Assembly (NCBI GenBank): GCA_017399175.1
Contig: JAFQEE010000058.1
Span: forward strand, 1-62,825
DNA: 62,825 bases
Reading direction: 5' to 3'
From: Clostridia bacterium
GTDB taxonomy: Bacteria > Bacillota > Clostridia > Oscillospirales > Acutalibacteraceae
Below, piece after piece: positions 54,966-62,594 of this stretch. The notes under the pieces are model-generated. The model did no database searches, was not told the DNA's origin, and saw nothing but the letters and a program-made list of their open reading frames with translations. Position 1 is the stretch's first letter. Each line of letters opens with the position of its first letter. The position numbers and the translations under genes were made by a program.

Positions 54966-56468
54966 ATGGATGAAAATATGAACAAAGATTATGGCATTGG
55001 CGGTAATGAAGAAAACAACGAGCCAAAGGTTGAAAGTAATTCAGAATATAGCGAACCAAAGGCTCAGGACAATTCAGGAAATTCGGGTTACAACGAAAGA
55101 CCTGTAACTCCACCATATAATGAAAGACCTGTAACTCCGCCAACAGGATATTCACAAAACTATAATCCGCAGTACACATATAACAATCAGGCAAATCAGT
55201 ATATGCCTTATGGCAGTTATAACTATGGCAATATGAGTGGGCAACCACAGAAGAAAAAGTCAAAAGGCAAGAAAAAAGGCGGAATTATTGCTGCAGCTAT
55301 AATCGTTCTTGTTGTTGTTTTTTCTCTTGGTGTGATTGTTCAGACTCTTAAAGGCGACAATAATCCGCAGACAAATAAGGGTAATGCTGACGATACACAG
55401 ATGAATCTTGTGGAATCACCAAAAAAGGAAGAAACAATCAATGCTGAAGATGTTAAAACATCAGGTGATGTATATAAAAAGGTAAAGGACAGTTCAGTTG
55501 GTATTCTTGTTTACACGAGAAATCAGCAGTCACTTTATTCTGAGGGTACAGGCGTTGTAATGGGACTTAACGGTGATAAAAACGCGACGTATATCATAAC
55601 CTGTGCTCATGTTATTGATGCAAGAAATGCACGGATTATTGTACAAAGTGCTGACGGAACACAGTATGATGCAGTTGTTGTCGGTACTGATGCAAAAACT
55701 GATATCGGTCTTTTAAGAGTCAACACAACGGAACTTCAGCCTGCAGAATTTGCAGTTTCTGATGAACTGGAAGTCGGCGATAATGTTTATGCAATCGGTA
55801 ATCCCGGCGGAACACAGTTCTTCGGTTCATTCACAAACGGTATGGTTTCGGCAATCGGTCGCCCTATTGATAGTCCTGTCGGTTATGAGGTTGCTTGCAT
55901 TCAGCATACAGCAGCAATTAATCCCGGTAATTCAGGCGGTGCGCTTTTAAACGAATACGGTCAGGTTGTTGGTATCAACTCATCAAAAATTGCCTCGGAA
56001 GATTATGAAGGTATGGGATTCTCTGTACCAACATCAACGGTTAAAGAGATTGTTGATGAACTCATTAAGAACGGATATGTTTCAAACCGTCCTGTTCTTG
56101 GTGTAACATTTGTTCCTGCAACACAGAATCAGACATATTCAATTATCGTAAAAGCAAACAAACTCCCTGCCGGTGCAATCGTTATTGACAGTATTATGAA
56201 CGGCAGTGACCTTCTTAACACAGATGTTAAGGAAGGCGATATGATTATTGCTGTTAACGGAAAAGACCTTGACACCTATGAGGTTTTACTTGAGGTTATT
56301 GAAAACGGCAAAGTCGGTGATGCTCTTACATTGACAATCTGCAGAGTAGATGCAAATTACAACATCTCCACATTTGATGTAACGGTAAAACTTGTTGAGG
56401 ACTCAATGACATCGGTTCAAGAGGATGAACCAACAGATAATGGATTCTATTTCCCATTCGGCAATTAA
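54966..56468 (+). CDS. htrA: Membrane-anchored HtrA-type serine protease with PDZ domain
   Basis: 500 residues. A long disordered cytoplasmic N-terminus with a direct repeat NERPVTPPYNERPVTPP (43-59), a Lys-rich stretch and one transmembrane helix (about 106-127). The trypsin-like domain has His215 in ITCAHVID, Asp246 in TDIGLLRV and Ser323 in GNSGGALL, so the triad is complete. A C-terminal PDZ domain follows (about 385-470). It degrades misfolded exported proteins. Only 3 nt separate it from the kinase gene, with GGAGG before the ATG, so the two-component system probably senses the same stress and drives the gene. Confidence 0.95.
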   Translation: MDENMNKDYGIGGNEENNEPKVESNSEYSEPKAQDNSGNSGYNERPVTPPYNERPVTPPTGYSQNYNPQYTYNNQANQYMPYGSYNYGNMSGQPQKKKSKGKKKGGIIAAAIIVLVVVFSLGVIVQTLKGDNNPQTNKGNADDTQMNLVESPKKEETINAEDVKTSGDVYKKVKDSSVGILVYTRNQQSLYSEGTGVVMGLNGDKNATYIITCAHVIDARNARIIVQSADGTQYDAVVVGTDAKTDIGLLRVNTTELQPAEFAVSDELEVGDNVYAIGNPGGTQFFGSFTNGMVSAIGRPIDSPVGYEVACIQHTAAINPGNSGGALLNEYGQVVGINSSKIASEDYEGMGFSVPTSTVKEIVDELIKNGYVSNRPVLGVTFVPATQNQTYSIIVKANKLPAGAIVIDSIMNGSDLLNTDVKEGDMIIAVNGKDLDTYEVLLEVIENGKVGDALTLTICRVDANYNISTFDVTVKLVEDSMTSVQEDEPTDNGFYFPFGN

Positions 56469-56481
56469 ATATGATATGGTA

Positions 56482-56681
56482 CAGCGGGGTCTCTCGGCTC
56501 CCCTGAAAGGGGAGCTGTCACCGTAAGGTGACTGAGGGGTTCCCGCTGTTGTTTTATGTGACAAATTAAATATGTCATTCTGAGCGAAGCGAAGAATCTC
56601 TGTCCTATTTCAATAGACCCTTCACTGCGTTCAGGGTGACCGAAACTTGAGATTCTTCGTCGTTACACTCCTCAGAATGAC
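56482..56681. repeat. GC-rich hairpin unit plus GTCATTCTGAG element, copy H
   Basis: 56482-56545: nested hairpins CAGCGGG...CCCGCTG around GCTCCCCTGAAAGGGGAGC and GTCACCGTAAGGTGAC; it probably also ends the htrA transcript. 56574-56681: the palindromic element with an extra hairpin-like insert (CCCTTCACTGCGTTCAGGG) in the loop, shared only with copy I. Confidence 0.85.
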
Positions 56682-56750
56682 CTATTTAATCGGTTTTTCT
56701 GCCCGATAACCTCCAAATTATTAACAAACTATTAATTTTTATAAACTATC

Positions 56751-56782
56751 TTGCATTGTATAGTAGTGTGTGATATTATAAT
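56751..56782 (+). promoter_or_regulatory. Promoter and possible operator of the PadR operon
   Basis: TTGCAT (56751-56756), a 17-bp spacer and TATTAT (56774-56779). The -10 region sits within a perfect palindrome TATTATAATA, and the area is AT-rich with repeated GTGATAT; it could be the PadR protein's own site. Confidence 0.5.
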
Positions 56783-56822
56783 AGTGATATGAATTATAAA
56801 AATTGAGAAAAGGAGGCAGGAT

Positions 56823-57140
56823 ATGAATACACAGTTCAAAAAAGGTGTTCTGGAGCTTTGTGCGTTGACATCCTTGTTGTCAGGGGATAAATACGGATAT
56901 GAACTTGCAGATATGCTTGGCAAAAAGATGACAGTTGCCGAGGGTTCAGTTTATCCCATGCTTAAAAGACTTCAGAGCGAGGGGTATTTTGACTCATATT
57001 TAAAAGAATCGCCTAACGGTCCTGCTCGTAAATATTACAGAATAACTGTCAAAGGTGTTGACAGGCAAAGGATTTTGCAGGAACAATGGTTTGAATTTAC
57101 AGAACAAGTAAATTCGTTTTTTGAGGGGGTAGAGAAATGA
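56823..57140 (+). CDS. PadR-family transcriptional regulator
   Basis: 105 residues. Winged helix of the PadR family: FKKGVLELCALTSLLSGDKYGYELADML, EGSVYPMLKRLQSEGYFDSYLKES, RKYYRITVKGVDR, and a short C-terminal helix. These proteins usually repress nearby envelope or efflux genes in response to small molecules. AAAGGAGG precedes the ATG. It overlaps the DUF1700 gene by 4 nt, the usual Firmicute pair, and the PspC-like gene follows. Confidence 0.93.
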   Translation: MNTQFKKGVLELCALTSLLSGDKYGYELADMLGKKMTVAEGSVYPMLKRLQSEGYFDSYLKESPNGPARKYYRITVKGVDRQRILQEQWFEFTEQVNSFFEGVEK

Positions 57141-57625
57141 AAAAAATCGACTTTTTAAATGAATTATATAACTATTTGTCACCGTTGCCGAAAGCTGAAC
57201 GGAATGAAATTCTCAACGATTTCCGTGAGCATTTCCGTGAGGGCGAATTGGCAGGAAAAACTGAAGAACAGATTTGTAGTGAGCTTGGTTCACCGTTTGA
57301 ATGTGCAAAACAGTATGTTGGTGATGCGATAGACGATAACAGAATTAAACCGCAGGAAAAGAAAAAGCCAAATAAAACATTCTGGACAGTTGCATTTTTC
57401 TGGAACATTGTTCAGGCGTTTTTCTCAATTCCGATTACATTCGGATTGTTCGTTGTGGCAGCAATAATGATTGTGGCATACTGTTTTATTGTACCTGCAA
57501 TCGGCTCAATAGCATTTCTCGTGTTCGCAATCGCGTCAACAAGCACGGTGCTGTGCCTTGGAATCATAACTTTGTTGTGGACAATGATAGAAATCAAAGA
57601 ATGTATTAAAATGATGAATAAATAG
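57137..57625 (+). CDS. DUF1700 (HAAS-domain) membrane protein
   Basis: 162 residues. The N-terminal HAAS helical domain (KKIDFLNELYNYLSPLPKAERNEILNDFREHFREGELAGKTEEQICSELGSPFECAKQYVGD) is followed by several transmembrane helices (about 80-155). HAAS proteins are almost always encoded right after a PadR regulator and are thought to be its sensory or effector partner at the membrane. Start ATG overlaps the padR stop. Confidence 0.9.
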   Translation: MKKIDFLNELYNYLSPLPKAERNEILNDFREHFREGELAGKTEEQICSELGSPFECAKQYVGDAIDDNRIKPQEKKKPNKTFWTVAFFWNIVQAFFSIPITFGLFVVAAIMIVAYCFIVPAIGSIAFLVFAIASTSTVLCLGIITLLWTMIEIKECIKMMNK

Positions 57626-57640
57626 TGGAGGGAAAATAGA

Positions 57641-57829
57641 ATGAAAAAAGCAATAATTACATTCGTGATACTTTTCTGTATTTCACTCTTTACCACTATT
57701 GTCAGTTTTGCAGTCTGTGGCGGTGAACTTATAAAAACAGGCATTGAATACGGTGTGGAACAGTACAGAGAGTATAAAGCAGAGCAACTTGAAACGAATA
57801 ATATAAACGATATGATTGAAATGGCGTAA
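57641..57829 (+). CDS. Small single-pass membrane protein
   Basis: 62 residues: an N-terminal hydrophobic helix (MKKAIITFVILFCISLFTTIVSFAV) followed by a soluble tail rich in Glu/Tyr/Lys. A good lipobox is not present at Cys26, so it may stay in the membrane or be cleaved. TGGAGG lies 9 nt before the ATG. It lies 15 nt after DUF1700 and is probably the last gene of the PadR operon. Function unknown. Confidence 0.65.
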   Translation: MKKAIITFVILFCISLFTTIVSFAVCGGELIKTGIEYGVEQYREYKAEQLETNNINDMIEMA

Positions 57830-57834
57830 AAATA

Positions 57835-57863
57835 TTGAAGAATACAATTAATAATGGTATAAT
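57835..57863 (+). promoter_or_regulatory. Sigma-A promoter of the pspC-like gene
   Basis: TTGAAG (57835-57840), a 17-bp spacer and TATAAT (57858-57863), 27 bp before the start. Confidence 0.7.
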
Positions 57864-57889
57864 AATAAAAAATATTTGGAGGTAAAATT

Positions 57890-58138
57890 ATGTTTAAGGA
57901 AAAGAAATTATATAAGAGTACAGATAAAAAGATTGACGGTGTTTGTGCAGGTATTGCTGAATTTTTCGAAATCGACCCGACAATTGTTCGTGTGATTTAT
58001 GCTCTTATTACACTTTTTTCAGCAGGTATCGGCGGAATAGTTGTTTATGCAATTCTCTCATTTGTAATGCCACGCAGACCATTCCCTGATTATCAGTACA
58101 ACGAATTCGAACAGAACAGAACTGACAATAACGAATAA
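57890..58138 (+). CDS. PspC-domain protein
   Basis: 82 residues: KLYKSTDKKIDGVCAGIAEFFEIDPTIVRVIYALITLFSAGIGGIVVYAILSFVMP is a full PspC domain with two hydrophobic segments. PspC proteins sense membrane stress or interact with PspA-like partners. A TTTGGAGG site precedes the ATG, and it has its own promoter. With the YdjI-like operon at 19.5-22.7 kb and the PadR/DUF1700 pair, it adds to a set of membrane-stress genes in this window. Confidence 0.9.
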   Translation: MFKEKKLYKSTDKKIDGVCAGIAEFFEIDPTIVRVIYALITLFSAGIGGIVVYAILSFVMPRRPFPDYQYNEFEQNRTDNNE

Positions 58139-58147
58139 ATTCAAAAT

Positions 58148-58261
58148 GTCATTCTGAGGAACGAAGTGACGAAGAATCTCTATAGCATTTTAACAGACCC
58201 TTCACTTTGTTCAGGGTGACTTGTTAATTAAGAGAGATTCTTCGCTAACGCTCAGAATGAC
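58148..58261. repeat. GTCATTCTGAG palindromic element, copy I
   Basis: 114 bp. The loop contains CCCTTCACTTTGTTCAGGG, a variant of the hairpin insert in copy H, so those two form a subfamily. Confidence 0.87.
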
Positions 58262-58287
58262 TTTTGTATAAATGAAAGGACTCAGTA

Positions 58288-59040
58288 ATGTTTGAAAATG
58301 CTTCACAGGGAATGTTTGTTACAAGTTTTATTCTTTACAGATATTTACCTGCGTTAAAAATTCTAGCAAGTGTATTGATGTCATTTTCCGTATATCGACA
58401 CGCAAAATGCAATAAAATCGACCGTAAAGGAATGTGGACACTTGTCGCTTTTGGCTTTCCGGTATTGGGACGATTTGCTTATTGTATTTATCACAGATTT
58501 ATTCGTAAAAAGGAAAACCAATATCTTTTTGAACAGAACACAACTGACAACCGAAAAGGTGCAATAACGTGTATTCTCTCGCTGATGTTAAGTGCTGTGG
58601 CAGGTGTGCTTTCGGTTATTTCAATTTCAACAATGGGTGTTTCTGTCATTAAAAGCATAGTCGATGATGAATACTTGTTTGAATTTACTTGTTATGATGT
58701 GAACGGAAAACAGTATAGCGATTTTTTTGATGTGCCACTTTATGACCGTGACGGAAATACATACAGTTATGAGTCAGAATGGTTTGTTATGGGAGATTAT
58801 ATAGGTCAGGACGGTAAACGACTTGATGGTGACTACTGCTATATAGATAGTGACGGATATCTGGTGTATAATGAAAAACTTATTCCTTGTGAGGAATGTT
58901 GGTGTAATTATTACTACGATGAGCAAGGAAACAAGTATTATAGTTTAAATGGATATCCTATTTATATGGACGAAAACGGAAACATTTTTGAAAAAGCAAA
59001 ATATGCTTATCAATTATTTGCCGAAACAGAGGAGTATTAA
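58288..59040 (+). CDS. Membrane protein with Tyr/Asp-rich outside repeats, unknown
   Basis: 250 residues. Three to four transmembrane segments (about 10-35, 48-68, 92-120) with a short basic loop, then a soluble tail (130-250) of repeated short units such as YDVNGKQYSD, YDRDGNTYSY, IDSDGYLVYNEK, YDEQGNKYYSLNG and MDENGNIFEKAK. These resemble the aromatic/glycine repeat units of choline-binding or glucan-binding proteins. No lipobox or anchor motif. AAAGGACTC lies before the ATG. It is directly followed by a coiled-coil gene. Confidence 0.6.
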   Translation: MFENASQGMFVTSFILYRYLPALKILASVLMSFSVYRHAKCNKIDRKGMWTLVAFGFPVLGRFAYCIYHRFIRKKENQYLFEQNTTDNRKGAITCILSLMLSAVAGVLSVISISTMGVSVIKSIVDDEYLFEFTCYDVNGKQYSDFFDVPLYDRDGNTYSYESEWFVMGDYIGQDGKRLDGDYCYIDSDGYLVYNEKLIPCEECWCNYYYDEQGNKYYSLNGYPIYMDENGNIFEKAKYAYQLFAETEEY

Positions 59041-59041
59041 A

Positions 59042-59287
59042 ATGGCGGAAATATTGGAATTCAAAACTGATGATTTATCGGCACTCAAAAAACTAAAAAA
59101 TCAACTTATCGAGGAATATGAAGAAATCGAGGACCAACTTTTTGACCTTGAGGATTTTATGCCTGATGAGGATGATAAAAAGGAATTTGCTCTTTGGGAA
59201 GAAGAATATAAGTTTCTTGAGGCAAAACTCGACACCCTTGAAAGCAAAATAGTCGAGCTTGAAGAAAAAATTGAAAAATTACAGTAA
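59042..59287 (+). CDS. Small coiled-coil protein
   Basis: 81 residues from the ATG at 59042, chosen because GAGGAG lies 7 nt upstream; an in-frame ATG inside the previous gene is not used. It is almost entirely charged helix (KKLKNQLIEEYEEIEDQLFDLEDF, then EEEYKFLEAKLDTLESKIVELEEKIEKLQ). Starts 1 nt after the upstream stop, so the two proteins are probably coupled and may interact. No known family. Confidence 0.65.
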   Translation: MAEILEFKTDDLSALKKLKNQLIEEYEEIEDQLFDLEDFMPDEDDKKEFALWEEEYKFLEAKLDTLESKIVELEEKIEKLQ

Positions 59288-59292
59288 TGGTA

Positions 59293-59316
59293 TGGCAGAG
59301 TCAGGACTCTGCCATT
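59293..59316 (+). terminator. Terminator after the coiled-coil gene
   Basis: A 10-bp stem TGGCAGAGTC / GACTCTGCCA with a 2-nt connecting loop, followed by TTGTTGTTTT. Confidence 0.85.
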
Positions 59317-59329
59317 GTTGTTTTAATAT

Positions 59330-59535
59330 ACAAATTATAATTTGTCGGGATAACCAATTTGGTTTGTCATTCTGAGCGTAGCGAAGAATCTCCTATGAAG
59401 TGTACAATAAAACCAACAGAGATTCTTCGTCGTTACACTCCTCAGAATGACCCATCCTTTATAATCGCGTCGCAGACCCTTAATTACGAATTTCGAATTA
59501 CGCATTACGAATTATCCCGATAAACTCCAATTTAT
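59330..59535. repeat. Composite repeat with GTCATTCTGAG element, copy J
   Basis: Core palindrome 59366-59451; left flank AATTTGTCGGGATAACCAAT; right tail with CGCGTCGCAGACCCTTAATT, GAATTACG repeats and ATTATCCCGATAAACTCC. Almost the same as copies B and K. Confidence 0.85.
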
Positions 59536-59554
59536 ATATACAATTATATTCTTA

Positions 59555-59583
59555 TTGAATTATTATTTGCTTCTTGTTATAAT
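59555..59583 (+). promoter_or_regulatory. Sigma-A promoter of the DUF2804 gene
   Basis: TTGAAT (59555-59560), a 17-bp spacer with TGT before the -10, and TATAAT (59578-59583). Confidence 0.7.
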
Positions 59584-59605
59584 TGCTTTAAAAGGAGATG
59601 GAATT

Positions 59606-60700
59606 ATGTCAAAGGAATTACCGAGAACATATAAAAGCTTTACTGAATGGGCAGAAAAATCAAAACAGATTGAATATACAGAAGAAACACCGCTTTTAGA
59701 CAAAGACGGAACACTTCTTGCAAAAGGTTGGGCAAGGAGAAATGTTTTCACTTATGACAGAAACTTGTCTTCACCTAAATACAGAAAAAAAGAATGGGAT
59801 TTTTATATTATCCGTAATAAAAATATGATTGTTGAATTGAGTTTTGCCAATATTTCAATTGGCGGATATGTGTGTGCCAAGCTTGTTGACCTTCAGAATC
59901 AAAAGGTTATTGCAGAGGCAAACTATATGTATGTTGGCGGTGAAAGTAAGTATATTTTGCCGCCAAAAGGTGATGTGCCTAATTATTTCAGGGCAAATGT
60001 GCGTCAGGCACAGGTGGAATTTGACACTCACGAAACATACAGAACGCTCTGGTTCAAAGCACCTTGTAACGGTAAAATGGTGGAATGTAATTTCCATATG
60101 GATATTTTGCCAAATCACGAAAATATTACAACAGTTCTTCCGTTTAAGGATAATCCTACAAGATACTTTATGACAACAAAACAGAATGGTATGCCTGTAA
60201 GCGGTACATACAAGTATGGAAATGATGTCTATGAATTTTCAAAGGAAGACACATTCTGCTATATGGACTGGGGTCGTGTAAATACTCCGTACAAACTTGT
60301 ATGGTATTGGGGAAATGGCTCACAATATGTGTATGACGAAAATGGTGAAAAACACGTTTTCGGTTTTGAAATCACTTGGGCAATCGGTGATGAGAGTTAT
60401 GCAACCGAAACCTGCCTTTTCTGGGACGGAAAAGCCCACAAAATCGGTGCGGTAGATGTGGAAAAATTCCCTAAAGACAGATATATGGAAGAGTGGAAGA
60501 TTATATCTGAAGACGGAAGATTCAATATGACCATGACACCTTATTTTGACTATGAATCACAGTTCGATGTGGGAGTTGCAGGAACACATTGTCATCAGGT
60601 GAACGGTGTATGGAACGGCACCGTAATTTTAGATGACGGACGAGAAATAGAAATAAAAGACCTTCATGCATTTTGTGAGTATGTAGAAAATCATTGGTGA
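59606..60700 (+). CDS. DUF2804 family protein
   Basis: 364 residues from the ATG at 59606 (AAAGGAG 8 nt upstream; an in-frame ATG at 59555 lies within the promoter). Matches the DUF2804 pattern: LLDKDGTLLAKGWARRNVFTYDR, KKEWDFYIIRNKNMIVELSFANI, FCYMDWGRVNTPYK-VWYWG and ETCLFWDGKAHKIG. It looks like a beta-rich, lipocalin-type fold without membrane segment. Function is unknown; homologues occur singly in many gut Clostridia. It stands alone between two composite repeats. Confidence 0.85.
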   Translation: MSKELPRTYKSFTEWAEKSKQIEYTEETPLLDKDGTLLAKGWARRNVFTYDRNLSSPKYRKKEWDFYIIRNKNMIVELSFANISIGGYVCAKLVDLQNQKVIAEANYMYVGGESKYILPPKGDVPNYFRANVRQAQVEFDTHETYRTLWFKAPCNGKMVECNFHMDILPNHENITTVLPFKDNPTRYFMTTKQNGMPVSGTYKYGNDVYEFSKEDTFCYMDWGRVNTPYKLVWYWGNGSQYVYDENGEKHVFGFEITWAIGDESYATETCLFWDGKAHKIGAVDVEKFPKDRYMEEWKIISEDGRFNMTMTPYFDYESQFDVGVAGTHCHQVNGVWNGTVILDDGREIEIKDLHAFCEYVENHW

Positions 60701-60704
60701 CAGA

Positions 60705-60905
60705 TAAATCATAATTTATCGGGGTAACCAATTTGGTTTGTCATTCTGAGCGTAGCGAAGAATCTCTCCAACAGTTAACATATCAACCAACGGAGATTCT
60801 TCGTCGTTACGCTCCTCAGAATGACCCATCCTTTATAATCGCGTCGCAGACCCTTAATTACGAATTCCGAATTACGCATTACGAATTATCCCTACAAACA
60901 CCAAT
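60705..60905. repeat. Composite repeat with GTCATTCTGAG element, copy K
   Basis: Core 60740-60825; left flank AATTTATCGGGGTAACCAAT; right tail like copies B and J ending ATTATCCCTACAAACACCAA. The rest of the gap to 61039 holds the promoter of the next gene. Confidence 0.85.
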
Positions 60906-60993
60906 TTTATATCATTCTGTCTTTTTGCACAGTGTACAAAAAAAAAATTGCTTTTTAGTACATTTTTATCTTTATCTTTTGGAAAAATTGCTG

Positions 60994-60999
60994 TATAAT
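60994..60999 (+). promoter_or_regulatory. Candidate -10 box for the MFS transporter
   Basis: TGTATAAT with TATAAT at 60994-60999; a second TATAAT lies at 61007-61012. No clear -35 box. Confidence 0.4.
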
Positions 61000-61039
61000 A
61001 CATTTGTATAATTTTGTAAAATTATTACGGAGGTACATT

Positions 61040-62515
61040 ATGAGTAAAAATGAACTTTTTTGCGAGAAAAACGGTAAGCTTCATACATGGCATACTATCC
61101 TTACAGGCTTCGCTTTCCTCGCATCATCAATCGCGTGGGCAATTTATGACCCATACATCACAAAGATTCTTAACAGATTGCTTACAGAATCAGAATGGAT
61201 AACAAACCTTAGTGCAAAACTTAACGAAGCATTCCCTATTCTTGCAAAATTTGCTGAAACACAGGGACAGGACGTTAATGTTGCAGGTGGCGGAATCACA
61301 CTTGTTCCGTTGTTTATCGGTATTATCATGACATTCGATAACATCTTCGGTGTTATTTTCCAGCCAACATTCGGTAAACTTTCTGACCGTTGCCGTTCAA
61401 AGATTGGTAAGCGTCGTCCTTTCATTGTTTACGGTGCTCCTGTTTCTGCAATTCTTTTTGCACTTATTCCTTGGGTTGCAATTAAGGCATCTCTTCCTGC
61501 AACAATGATTTGCATTATTCTTTTCGTATTCTCAATGTCACTCTGGCGTGCTCCTGCAGTTGCACTTATGCCTGCTCTTACTCCTCCTGCACTTCGTTCA
61601 GAGGGTAACGCTATCATCAACCTTATGGGTGGTGTAGGTTCAGTTATCGGTATGGTTGCAGGTACAATCGTTGTTGCAATTTATACAGCAGTTACAGGTA
61701 CTGCAGTTGATGCAAGTAACGAACAGTTCACAAGCTTCCCATATGTGTTCCTTCTTGGTGCAATCGTTATGGTTATCGGTATGCTTGTTGTTCGTTTTAA
61801 AGTTCACGAGCCTTCAAGCCTTGGAGAAACTGCTGCAAAAAATCAGTATGCAGACGAAAAGGCTGCTAAAAAGGCTGAAAAGGCAGCAAGAAAAGCAGAC
61901 AAGCTTTCAAAGGGCGAAAGAAAGAGTCTTATCTTTATGCTTGGCGGTTTGTTCTTCCTTTTCTGCGGTACAAATGCTATTACAACATTCTTCGCGCTTT
62001 TCGCTGCTGAAGTTCTCGGCAAGACAACAAGTGAAGCAACAATTATGACAACACTCTTTGCAGTTTGTTCTGCTGTTGCTGCTATTCCTGCAGGTAAAAT
62101 GGGTAAAAAGCTCGGTCGTAAAAAGACAATTCTTATCGGTCTTGTAGTATTTATGGCTGTGTTCCTTCTCTATGTTGTAACAGGCAGTATGGCTGTTATC
62201 TGGCTTGCTCTTATTTTCGGTGGTTTTGCAAATATGCTTATCACAGTTAATACATTGCCACTTGTTCTTGAAATCGGCGGTATTGATAAGGTTGGTACAT
62301 TCACAGGCTACTACTACACAGCAACATTCTCAGCACAGATTGCATCTCCAATCGTTTACGGTGTTGTAAGAATGTTCTCAGGCACATACCTCTCACTCTT
62401 CGTTTACAGCCCGATTATGTTTATCCTCAGTATCCTTTGCATCATCTTCGTTAAACACGGTGAAGCAATCCCACAGGAAATTGTTGATAAAATCGAAGAA
62501 GAAAATGCTGACTAA
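61040..62515 (+). CDS. MFS transporter (SLC45/GPH-like sugar transporter)
   Basis: 491 residues from the ATG at 61040 (ACGGAGG 7 nt upstream; an ATG at 61004 precedes it without a site). About twelve transmembrane helices, with FGKLSDRCRSKIGKRRPFIVYGAP (MFS loop 2-3), a central charged loop (KAAKKAEKAARKADKLSKGERKS) and GKMGKKLGRKKTILIG at loop 8-9. The pattern resembles sucrose/maltose-type SLC45 transporters. The substrate is not evident. Related only distantly to the two GPH carriers at 22.8 and 24.8 kb. A clear terminator follows. Confidence 0.88.
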   Translation: MSKNELFCEKNGKLHTWHTILTGFAFLASSIAWAIYDPYITKILNRLLTESEWITNLSAKLNEAFPILAKFAETQGQDVNVAGGGITLVPLFIGIIMTFDNIFGVIFQPTFGKLSDRCRSKIGKRRPFIVYGAPVSAILFALIPWVAIKASLPATMICIILFVFSMSLWRAPAVALMPALTPPALRSEGNAIINLMGGVGSVIGMVAGTIVVAIYTAVTGTAVDASNEQFTSFPYVFLLGAIVMVIGMLVVRFKVHEPSSLGETAAKNQYADEKAAKKAEKAARKADKLSKGERKSLIFMLGGLFFLFCGTNAITTFFALFAAEVLGKTTSEATIMTTLFAVCSAVAAIPAGKMGKKLGRKKTILIGLVVFMAVFLLYVVTGSMAVIWLALIFGGFANMLITVNTLPLVLEIGGIDKVGTFTGYYYTATFSAQIASPIVYGVVRMFSGTYLSLFVYSPIMFILSILCIIFVKHGEAIPQEIVDKIEEENAD

Positions 62516-62535
62516 TTAAATCAAATATAAAATTT

Positions 62536-62569
62536 TCCCACCGAAGGATATTCCCTCGGTGGGATTTTT
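62536..62569 (+). terminator. Terminator of the MFS transporter
   Basis: TCCCACCGA (62536-62544) / TCGGTGGGA (62556-62564), followed by TTTTTG. Confidence 0.93.
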
Positions 62570-62594
62570 GTTGATATGAAAACTGAAGTTTTAT

